Shown: piece by piece, positions 57,239 to 64,000 of the stretch
Position numbering within the stretch: position 1 is the stretch's first letter
Layout: each line of letters opens with the position of its first letter
NCBI RefSeq assembly: GCF_003992255.1
Contig: NZ_RQVA01000007.1
Coordinates: forward strand, 1 to 64,000
Direction: 5' to 3'
Source of the DNA: F0422 sp003992255
Lineage (GTDB): Bacteria; Bacillota; Negativicutes; Veillonellales; Veillonellaceae
DNA: 64,000 nt
Translations under genes and position numbers: made by a program
The notes under the pieces: model-generated
Databases searched by the model: none
Told to the model about the DNA's origin: nothing
What the model saw: only the letters and a program-made list of their open reading frames with translations

Positions 57239-58471
57239 TTAGAAAGTTTTGATTTCTGTTTCTTCTAAGGAAGCTACGATGGCATCTGCCAATTCTTCAA
57301 ATAATGGCAATTGTTCATCATGCAATGCACCTTTGATATCTAATGGAGTGCCTACGATTTCCATGTTGTTGAATTTTTCAGTGAAATACTCAACCATGCG
57401 TTTCATAGCGCCGGATGCCCAAGAGTGGTTACCAACGATAGATACTTTATGATTGTGGAAGTTTAATGCTTGTAATTCGTGTAACAAGTTTTCCATAGTC
57501 AAATATAAGCCTAGGTTGTATGTTGGTGCCATACATACTAAATGGCTATATTTCCATGCATCAGAGATGATGTAGGAAGGATTTGTCTTAGATACATCGT
57601 GGATACGAATGTCTGTGACACCGCGTAAGGACAATAGTTTCGCTAATTGTTGTGCCATTTCAGCAGTGTTGCCATACATGGAACCGAAAGCGATCACAAC
57701 GCCTTTTTTCTCTGCGTTATATGTGCTCCAGTGCATATATTTGTTCACAATGTAAGAGATGCTTTCAGGGGTTCTCCAAATTGGACCATGAAGAGGCGCA
57801 ATGTTATTGATTTGTAAAGACAAAGCTTTTTTCATTGCGTTTTGTACTTGTGCACCGTATTTACCTACGATATTCGTGTAGTAACGACGCGCTTCGTCTT
57901 CGTATAGACGGTCAAAGTCTAATTGATCAGCGAAAATATTGCCGTTGATTGTGCCGAATGTACCGAATGCATCAGCAGAGAACAATGTACCTGTTGTGGA
58001 TTCGTATGTGCAAGTTACTTCTGGCCAGTGAACCATTGGCATAGTATACGTGTGTAATTTATGATGGCCAAGGTCAATTGTGTCACCCTCTTTTACTTCA
58101 TAGTAATTATCAGGAGCAGGACGACCATAGAATTGTTCAAAGAAACGGAATGTAGTTTTGTTACCTACCATCTTTACATTTGGATAGCGGTCTAGTAATT
58201 CTACTAATGTAGCGCAATGGTCAGGTTCCATATGATTTACAATTAAATAATCTAATTGGCGGCCATTTAATAAATGTTCTACGTTATCGAAGAACTCTTG
58301 ACGAATGCTGTCATCTACAGAGTCTACGATACAAGTTTTTTCGTCATCAATAAAATAGGAATTGTAGCTTACCCCATGTGGAATTGGAAATAGGTTTTCG
58401 AACCGTTCAGTGCTCCAATCGTTGCTACCAATCCAATAAATATGATCAGTCAATTTTTGTGCGCAATGCAT
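57239..58471 (-). CDS. A-type flavoprotein (flavodiiron protein, FprA-like)
   Basis: 410 residues from ATG 58471, with AAAGGAATTTAACT upstream; an ATG at 58492 is closer to no site. The N-terminal metallo-beta-lactamase domain holds the di-iron ligands (NHMEPDHC, VHWPEV, ADAFG, LHGPIW). The C-terminal flavodoxin domain has GSMYGNTAEMAQ and TYNLGLYL. It reduces oxygen or nitric oxide, a defence of strict anaerobes. Divergent from the LysR gene. Confidence 0.92.
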   Translation of the reverse strand: MHCAQKLTDHIYWIGSNDWSTERFENLFPIPHGVSYNSYFIDDEKTCIVDSVDDSIRQEFFDNVEHLLNGRQLDYLIVNHMEPDHCATLVELLDRYPNVKMVGNKTTFRFFEQFYGRPAPDNYYEVKEGDTIDLGHHKLHTYTMPMVHWPEVTCTYESTTGTLFSADAFGTFGTINGNIFADQLDFDRLYEDEARRYYTNIVGKYGAQVQNAMKKALSLQINNIAPLHGPIWRTPESISYIVNKYMHWSTYNAEKKGVVIAFGSMYGNTAEMAQQLAKLLSLRGVTDIRIHDVSKTNPSYIISDAWKYSHLVCMAPTYNLGLYLTMENLLHELQALNFHNHKVSIVGNHSWASGAMKRMVEYFTEKFNNMEIVGTPLDIKGALHDEQLPLFEELADAIVASLEETEIKTF

Positions 58472-58705
58472 AGTTAAATTCCTTTCATACATACGGGGGA
58501 TTGTTATGCCCCAGATTTTCTTATCAAATATATATTACTAGTTTATAGGCTATAAAGCAACTGTTTTATCGGTGCTTATAGGAAATTTTAGATATAATTG
58601 TCTTACATCATTTGACAACATTTATAAATCTAGGTAAACTTATAAGTAATTATAATAGTTGATTAGAGAGTGAAAGGGTACTTTCACAATAGATTTGAGG
58701 TCAGT

Positions 58706-59593
58706 ATGTCTGTGTCTGCAGAATTATTGCGCTCCTTTGTGGGCGTAGGTTTGCACCTATCTTTTTCCAAGGCGGCTAAAGCAAGTGGGGTTTCACAATC
58801 AGCCATTAGCCAGAGCATTAAGCAATTGGAGAAAGATTTGGGGATTCCCTTGTTTGAAAGGACGACAAAATCAGTAGCATTTACAAAAGCCGGCCGTGAA
58901 TTGTTTGAAACGGCAGTAGAAGCATTTTCAATGTTAGATAATGGTCTTATGCAACTGCGAGAACGTCTATCTCGCGAATATAAGAGCTTGCACCTGGCAG
59001 CTACTGATACATTGAGTAAATATTTTTTATTGCCCTATTTTAAAATGTGGCAAGAAAAAGACCTTGATATTAGCTTACGCATTACCAATCGACCATCCCG
59101 TGAATGTGTGGCTATGGTGGAAGCTGGCGAAGCACAGCTAGCAGTTGTTCATGCGTATGAAGGATTATATGATAATAATCATTTAGAAGTTGTTGATTTG
59201 GCTGCTGTACGCGATATTTTTGTGGGTGGTACTACATACAAGGATACTGAAAAGGTTTGGAGTATTGATGATATTTTGGCTGAGCCACTATTAGTACTCA
59301 CAATGGGTGCTAGTAGCCGAAACTTTTTTGATGCTGTTACCTACAATCGATGTACGAAACCAGCCTTTGAGCTTGGTAGTTTAGAGGTTCTTATTGATTT
59401 AGTAGAAATTAACTTAGGTCTATCATTAGTGCCAGAAATGGTAGCACGCGAAAAAATACGCAGTGGTTCATTAGTAGAGTTACAGACTAATTTGCAAATT
59501 CCAGAACGGCGAATTGTATTAGTACGATCGAGGATGGATGCATTAACGGAAGGCGTAACGCAATTTATTGATATATTAGATACAGGAAAATAA
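58706..59593 (+). CDS. LysR-type transcriptional regulator
   Basis: 295 residues from ATG 58706; an upstream in-frame start at 58670 has no better site. N-terminal winged helix with LHLSFSKAAKASGVSQSAISQSIKQLEKDLGIPLFERTTKSVAFTKAGRELF, the LysR signature, then a periplasmic-binding-protein-like effector domain. It may control the divergent flavodiiron gene or the xpt gene 14 nt downstream. Effector unknown. Confidence 0.9.
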   Translation: MSVSAELLRSFVGVGLHLSFSKAAKASGVSQSAISQSIKQLEKDLGIPLFERTTKSVAFTKAGRELFETAVEAFSMLDNGLMQLRERLSREYKSLHLAATDTLSKYFLLPYFKMWQEKDLDISLRITNRPSRECVAMVEAGEAQLAVVHAYEGLYDNNHLEVVDLAAVRDIFVGGTTYKDTEKVWSIDDILAEPLLVLTMGASSRNFFDAVTYNRCTKPAFELGSLEVLIDLVEINLGLSLVPEMVAREKIRSGSLVELQTNLQIPERRIVLVRSRMDALTEGVTQFIDILDTGK

Positions 59594-59607
59594 TAAGGAG
59601 GATCATC

Positions 59608-60192
59608 GTGGATTTATTAAAACAACGTATTGATGCAGAGGGAATTGTATTAAATAATCGAGTATTGAAAGTAGATGGTTTTTTAAATCATCAAATTGAT
59701 CCAAAGTTATTTGTTCAAATTGGTAAGGAAATTGCAAGACAATTTGCGGATAAGCAAATCGATCGCATTGTCACTATTGAAGCTTCTGGTATTGCTATTG
59801 CATTGCAAGTGGCGATTGAATTGGATGTACCATTGGTATTTGCACGCAAGAAAAAATCTATTTTGATGACAGAAGATGTATATCATTCTGTAGTGTATTC
59901 GTACACAAAAGAAGAAAATTATGATATGACAATTTCTAAAAAATTCTTACCAGCTGGGGAAAAAGTATTAATTATCGATGACTTCTTGGCCAGTGGTGAA
60001 GCAGCTATGGGGCTCGCAAAATTAGTAGAAGGTGCAGGAGATACAGTAGAAGGTATTGCTATTGTTATTGAAAAATCCTTCCAACCTGGTCGTGATCGTT
60101 TAGAAAAAGCAGGGTATGACGTGCATTCCTTAGTGCGTATTGCACGCTTTGAAAATGATCGTTGTATTTATGTAGAGGATGAAACTTGTTAA
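59608..60192 (+). CDS. xpt: Xanthine phosphoribosyltransferase
   Basis: 194 residues, GTG start at 59608 after AAGGAGGATCATC. Xpt signatures: LKQRIDAEGIVLNNRVLKVDGFLNHQIDP at the start and the PRPP loop KVLIIDDFLASGEAAMGL. Salvages xanthine to XMP. It directly follows the LysR gene, and no purine riboswitch is visible upstream. Confidence 0.93.
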   Translation: MDLLKQRIDAEGIVLNNRVLKVDGFLNHQIDPKLFVQIGKEIARQFADKQIDRIVTIEASGIAIALQVAIELDVPLVFARKKKSILMTEDVYHSVVYSYTKEENYDMTISKKFLPAGEKVLIIDDFLASGEAAMGLAKLVEGAGDTVEGIAIVIEKSFQPGRDRLEKAGYDVHSLVRIARFENDRCIYVEDETC

Positions 60193-60276
60193 TGAATTGA
60201 TATTTTATACCAATGTATGGTATGATTATGGTAATGAGTTTTAATTTTAAAAGTGTTAGTAAATGGAGTTAAGACA

Positions 60277-60807
60277 GTGAATAAAAAAGCAGAATTATTT
60301 CAACAGTTTATTGTAGAGAATGAATTAACAAATCTTTTCACGTTGCGTGAGATTGAAAATGACCAATATAATACAGTAGTATTTGATGCTAGTGTAGAAT
60401 ACAATGACATTGTATTCCCATTATTTGTTGTATTAGATGATACACCATTTGGAATTGTGCGTTTAGAAATCGCTGGTGGTCGTTTTACACCTGAGCAACG
60501 CAAAACTACATTAGAGGTGTTGAATCAATTAAATAGTGAATTTAAATGCTTCAAACATTATTTAATGGAAGAAAATGGTTACGAAGCAATTATCTTAGAT
60601 GTAAGCTTGATGGCAGGAGAAGAAGAGTTCAATCCAGCATTAGTAGCGTATACTATCTTTGAAGTGTTGTATCCACATACTCAAAAAGATTTAACTCGTA
60701 TCATTGCGGCGTTAGAGAGCGTAAAAGTGGAAGAAGCTCCTGTAGAAGGACAAGAAGCTAAAAAAGAAAGCAAGCCACGCAAAACGACTAAATCCAAAAA
60801 AGGTTAA
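60277..60807 (+). CDS. Conserved protein of unknown function, tandem pair member 1
   Basis: 176 residues from GTG 60277 (GGAG at 8 nt); an in-frame GTG at 60253 is less likely. It shares a layout with the next gene: VFPLFVVLDDTPFGIVRLEIAGG here and IPVFLLLDDTIYATIRFLIGAG there. A Lys/Glu-rich tail (KKESKPRKTTKSKKG) is unique to this copy. The alpha/beta pattern loosely recalls YbjN-type folds; function unknown. Confidence 0.7.
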   Translation: MNKKAELFQQFIVENELTNLFTLREIENDQYNTVVFDASVEYNDIVFPLFVVLDDTPFGIVRLEIAGGRFTPEQRKTTLEVLNQLNSEFKCFKHYLMEENGYEAIILDVSLMAGEEEFNPALVAYTIFEVLYPHTQKDLTRIIAALESVKVEEAPVEGQEAKKESKPRKTTKSKKG

Positions 60808-60828
60808 TACACAGAGATAATATCATAT

Positions 60829-60860
60829 GGGGCATTGTGACAAGCAATGCCCCTTTTTTA
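60829..60860 (+). terminator. Terminator between the tandem paralogues
   Basis: Perfect hairpin GGGGCATTG and CAATGCCCC with a 7-nt loop, then TTTTTTA. It separates two paralogous genes only 66 nt apart, the second of which would need read-through or its own promoter. Confidence 0.85.
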
Positions 60861-60873
60861 CGAGGTGATATTC

Positions 60874-61338
60874 ATGAATGAAAAGGCGAGAGTATTTGAA
60901 GAATTTTTAATCGAAGAAAAAATAACATGTTTTGAAAAACGAGAGGTTGGGGATGATGATCATACAGTTGTGTTCCGATCCTATGTGCAAACTGAGTTGG
61001 GTGATATTCCCGTATTCCTATTGTTAGATGATACGATCTATGCCACTATTCGATTTTTAATTGGTGCAGGTGTAGTCACAAAAGAAAATCGTCAAGAGAT
61101 TCTGACATTTATCAATCGTGAAAATAGTACTTATAAAAGCTTTAAATATTATATTGAAGAAGATGATGATAGCGTATACTTAGATTGTATCAATCAAAGT
61201 GCAAACTCTCATTTTGACCCAAGATTGTTATATGTGCTAATGTCTCAAATTGTAGAGTATATTCCAGGAAAAATTGAAACTATAGGAAATATATTTGGTG
61301 TTGAACAGTTACCTCCACCTGAGCATGCACATGAATAA
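60874..61338 (+). CDS. Conserved protein of unknown function, tandem pair member 2
   Basis: 154 residues from ATG 60874 after ACGAGGTGATATTC. Paralogue of the preceding gene: FEEFLIEEKITCFEKREVGDDDHTVVF and the LLDDTIYATIRFLIGAG core align with it. Acidic, no tail, ends in PPPEHAHE. Function unknown. Confidence 0.7.
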   Translation: MNEKARVFEEFLIEEKITCFEKREVGDDDHTVVFRSYVQTELGDIPVFLLLDDTIYATIRFLIGAGVVTKENRQEILTFINRENSTYKSFKYYIEEDDDSVYLDCINQSANSHFDPRLLYVLMSQIVEYIPGKIETIGNIFGVEQLPPPEHAHE

Positions 61339-61488
61339 TATGATTCTTTTTCGCAAAAAGAAACAATATCAATCAAAATATGATTAACGGCGCTCAAAAA
61401 CGCTCAGAAAAACATATGTGCAATTGGAGTAAACAATTCAATTCGTGTAATACAATTCAAAAATGTTAAAAAATGTTGATAGATACAC

Positions 61489-61507
61489 AATTCGTGATAT
61501 GCGAATT
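61489..61507 (+). promoter_or_regulatory. Palindromic operator candidate before the XRE gene
   Basis: AATTCG-TGATATG-CGAATT, a perfect 6-bp dyad with a 7-bp spacer. A related half-site CAATTCGTGTAATACAATTC lies 50 bp upstream. Followed by TGC-TATAAT near 61550. Probably an autoregulatory site. Confidence 0.5.
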
Positions 61508-61599
61508 CAAATGTATCTATAGCAAATGTACTATGTATCGTGCTATAATATGTGTAGGTTATTTATACTATAGCATCACGTAGTATAAGGGGTGATACA

Positions 61600-61959
61600 A
61601 TGGCATTAGGTGAAAATTTAAGACATGCCCGTAAACGAATTGGGCGGAGTCAACTAGATGTGGCTCGTGATATTGGTATTAGTAATGCTGCCCTGTCAAA
61701 TTATGAAACAGGATATCGAGAGCCTGATTTAGAAACCTTGAAGCGATTAGCTAATTATTACGATGTGACCATTGATGAACTGGCAGGTAACGCAAGTATG
61801 GCCAGAGAAATACTCTATGATCTAAGTAGCATTGTAAAAAATGGGCGGATTGCACATAATGGTGTAGAATATGTATTAAGTGATTCACAACGATTAAAAT
61901 TAAGACGCCAAATTGCACATGCATTTGAAATGTTCAATGAAGGAAAATCTAATTGGTAG
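61600..61959 (+). CDS. XRE-family helix-turn-helix regulator
   Basis: 119 residues. N-terminal HTH: LGENLRHARKRIGRSQLDVARDIGISNAALSNYETGYREPDLETLKRLANYYDVTIDELAG, a textbook XRE/Cro pattern, then a helical C-terminus of unknown partner. AAGGGGTGATACA precedes the start. Single gene; palindromes upstream suggest autoregulation. It lies in the host part and is not linked to the prophage. Confidence 0.88.
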   Translation: MALGENLRHARKRIGRSQLDVARDIGISNAALSNYETGYREPDLETLKRLANYYDVTIDELAGNASMAREILYDLSSIVKNGRIAHNGVEYVLSDSQRLKLRRQIAHAFEMFNEGKSNW

Positions 61960-62069
61960 GATAAACATGTTATTCTAGAGACGTTTGTGGAATAGCATAT
62001 CATCGTATAGAAAGCGCAGGGGCTCTCGGGTACGTTTGAGAGTGCAAGTACTGTATCTACAAAATGAAA

Positions 62070-62107
62070 AGAACAGTTCTATGAAAATAGGACTGTCTTT
62101 TTTATTG
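62070..62107 (+). terminator. Terminator downstream of the XRE gene
   Basis: Hairpin AGAACAGTTCTAT and ATAGGACTGTCTT around GAAA, then TTTT. The rest of the 312-nt gap to the next gene shows only a Shine-Dalgarno (AAAGG) and no other clear element. Confidence 0.75.
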
Positions 62108-62271
62108 TCCAAGTATATATGATATAATTTACATAAGATTATATACAGGTGGATGCTAAGATATGATAGACTGTGTATGATATAGAATTAGCAAGTAAGA
62201 TAGTACATGGTACTATCTGAGCAAGAAATTAGTTAATTATGAAATAGAATAGAGAATATGAAAGGATGCTT

Positions 62272-63258
62272 ATGAGTAAACCAATCGTAGTTGTACCAGG
62301 TTTGGTACGTAAAGATGTAATAGCTTACCTAAGTGAGCATGTGACAGTTCGTCAATGGACTGAAAAAGAAAAGATGCCAAAAGAGGTATTAAAGGAATGG
62401 CTTCGTGAAGCGGATGGATTGTGGAGTATTAATCATTTTACAGTGGATGAAGATCTAGTAAAAGATGCTCCTAATTTAAAGGTCATCGCTCAGGCTTCTG
62501 TAGGGTATGATAATATTGATATCGATGCCTTAACAGCGCGCCATATTCCGTACGGAAATACGCCTGATGTATTAACGGAAACAACAGCGGAGTTAGCTTT
62601 CACATTGATGGCAGCTGCGAGCCGTAGAATTTATGAGAATGCCCAGTTTGTGAAAGATGGAAAATGGGTGGAACGACCTTCGAATATAAAAGGCAAAGAT
62701 TTAAGTCGTATGACATTAGGTATTATTGGCATGGGTAAGATTGGTGTATCTGTATCTCGCAGAGCGCGTGCTTTTGGCATGACGGTGCAGTATCATAATC
62801 GAAATCGCCGCAATGATGATAGCTTGCTGATGACGACGTATGTATCATTGGGTAAACTATTAACGACTAGTGATGTCATCTTGGTGATGGCTCCGCTGAC
62901 AGAGGAAACCCACCATTTAATCGATGCAGAAGCTTTTGAAATGATGAAAGAAACTGCTTTATTTGTCAATGTAGGACGAGGGAAAATTGTAGATACCGAT
63001 GCATTAGTACATGCTCTAGAAACAGGTCAAATCGATTACGCAGCTCTCGATGTGGTAGATCCAGAACCAATTGGTGCGGATCATCCGTTATTAAAAACAG
63101 GGAAATGCCTAGTGGTGCCTCATATCGGGTCTTTCACAGATAGAACTCGGAAGGAAATGGCTATGCTCACAGCCAATAATCTTATAGCTGGTGTACATGG
63201 TAAACCGTTGTTGACCTGTGTCAATGAAAGTGTCAATTATATGGCAACTGAAGAGTAA
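62272..63258 (+). CDS. D-isomer-specific 2-hydroxyacid dehydrogenase
   Basis: 328 residues from ATG 62272 (AAAGG 6 nt upstream); ATG 62266 abuts the site. NAD(P)-binding GIIGMGKIGVSVSRRA, the catalytic Arg in NVGRGKIVD, Glu in DVVDPEPIG and His in VPHIGSF are all present. Probably glyoxylate/hydroxypyruvate reductase-like, but the substrate cannot be set from sequence. Confidence 0.88.
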   Translation: MSKPIVVVPGLVRKDVIAYLSEHVTVRQWTEKEKMPKEVLKEWLREADGLWSINHFTVDEDLVKDAPNLKVIAQASVGYDNIDIDALTARHIPYGNTPDVLTETTAELAFTLMAAASRRIYENAQFVKDGKWVERPSNIKGKDLSRMTLGIIGMGKIGVSVSRRARAFGMTVQYHNRNRRNDDSLLMTTYVSLGKLLTTSDVILVMAPLTEETHHLIDAEAFEMMKETALFVNVGRGKIVDTDALVHALETGQIDYAALDVVDPEPIGADHPLLKTGKCLVVPHIGSFTDRTRKEMAMLTANNLIAGVHGKPLLTCVNESVNYMATEE

Positions 63259-63396
63259 TAGAGACAACGTAGCCGGTATGATACGAAATACTAGGATTTG
63301 CAAGAAATCCATGAAACATGGAGTAGCCTGTGGTATAATAAAAGAATGTGCAGAACTTGCACGTGTGTATAATCAATATAAGAGAGGAAGAATCAC

Positions 63397-64000
63397 ATGG
63401 AATCGAAAGAGACGATGATGAGTACGGAAGAAACAACGCCTCAAACAGTTAACTTTATTGAAGCGATTATTAATACAGACAACGAAGAAAATACCTATGG
63501 AAAACGTGTCCACACACGTTTCCCGCCAGAACCTAATGGGTATTTGCATATTGGCCATGCAAAATCTATTTGCCTTAACTTTGGTCTTGGCAAATCATAC
63601 CAAGGTTTAACAAACTTGCGTTTTGATGATACGAATCCGGTCAAAGAAGATATGGAATATGTAGAATCCATTGAAGAAGATGTAAAATGGTTAGGCTTTA
63701 CATGGCATGGTGATGTACATTATGCATCTGACTATTTCGGTAAACTATATGAATATGCTCAAGTGTTGATCAAGAAGGGAAAAGCCTATGTAGATGATCA
63801 AACACCAGAAGAAATTCGTGCTACTCGTGGCGATTTTACAACGCCTGGTACGAATAGCCCTTACCGTGATCGCAGCGTAGAAGAAAACTTACGACTCTTT
63901 CAAGAAATGAAAGAAGGCAAATATAAAGATGGGGAAAAAGTATTGCGGGCCAAAATTGACATGGCAGACCCTAATATCGTAATGCGAGATCCTGTATTGT
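63397..64000 (+). CDS. glnS: Glutamine-tRNA ligase (partial, runs off the window)
   Basis: The first 201 codons. MESKETMMSTEE... then GKRVHTRFPPEPNGYLHIGHAKSICLNFGL with the class I HIGH motif, NLRFDDTNPVKEDMEYV and the segment beginning YVDDQTPEEIRATRG, a GlnRS pattern. It charges tRNA-Gln. AGAGAGGAAGAATCAC precedes the start. The C-terminal part is outside the window. Confidence 0.92.
   Translation, partial: MESKETMMSTEETTPQTVNFIEAIINTDNEENTYGKRVHTRFPPEPNGYLHIGHAKSICLNFGLGKSYQGLTNLRFDDTNPVKEDMEYVESIEEDVKWLGFTWHGDVHYASDYFGKLYEYAQVLIKKGKAYVDDQTPEEIRATRGDFTTPGTNSPYRDRSVEENLRLFQEMKEGKYKDGEKVLRAKIDMADPNIVMRDPVL

Overview
The window reads as the chromosome of a low-GC, outer-membrane-bearing anaerobe of the Negativicutes, most likely Veillonella or a close relative. 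This is inferred from gene content: an uptake-type periplasmic NiFe hydrogenase, two-subunit class I fumarase, flavodiiron protein, FloA/NfeD, class A RNase P RNA and extended -10 promoters. No database search was possible. A complete temperate phage of the T7 type interrupts this chromosome.

Layout. Positions 1-1372 are host: rpsF-ssb-rpsR with a leader and terminator, then a short stretch that carried the upstream half of the aspA promoter. Positions 1373-39409 are a prophage of about 38.0 kb bounded by a 19-bp direct repeat that contains an extended -10 box. Positions 39410-64000 are host again: aspA, crcB, a molybdopterin-binding protein, cysK-cysE, an omega-amidase-like hydrolase, four tRNAs (Asp, Phe, Leu, Met), trmK and a NIF3-family gene, rnpB, a thioredoxin-like gene, a NiFe hydrogenase operon, fumarase, nfeD-floA, a divergent flavodiiron/LysR pair, xpt, two tandem paralogues, an XRE regulator, a 2-hydroxyacid dehydrogenase and the start of glnS.

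The prophage has T7 gene order but is permuted, with the attachment site between the RNA polymerase/integrase block and the DNA metabolism block. From left to right it carries dUTPase, gp2.5-type SSB, gp3-type endonuclease I, small unknown genes, gp4-type primase-helicase, gp5-type DNA polymerase, more small genes, gp6-type exonuclease, a DUF3310 protein, portal, scaffold, capsid, a terminator placed like T7 T-phi, tail tube genes, internal virion proteins, tail fibre, holin, amidase endolysin, small and large terminase, about 1.1 kb of non-coding DNA that should hold the virion ends, a lysogeny control region, the phage RNA polymerase and a tyrosine integrase.

A lysogeny circuit can be read from the sequence. 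A 66-residue ribbon-helix-helix protein (minus strand, 34483-34683) faces five copies of a 22-bp palindrome. The palindromes overlap three sigma70-type promoters: the repressor's own, the rightward one leading to the phage RNA polymerase, and a left-hand one serving small genes. Repressing the RNA polymerase alone should silence the late phage. The polymerase gene is split by a run of nine G residues; one extra G restores a full-length frame. This could be a phase switch, a programmed frameshift, decay or a sequence error.

Other unexplained structure: a 34-bp element at both ends of the lytic gene block, each copy starting with a GGGAAA that could be a phage transcription start and each followed by a sequence that closes into a stem about 110 nt downstream; a 60-bp repeat before each terminase gene; and frequent GTGTCT/TTGTCT words in the prophage that match the recognition sites known for T7 primase.
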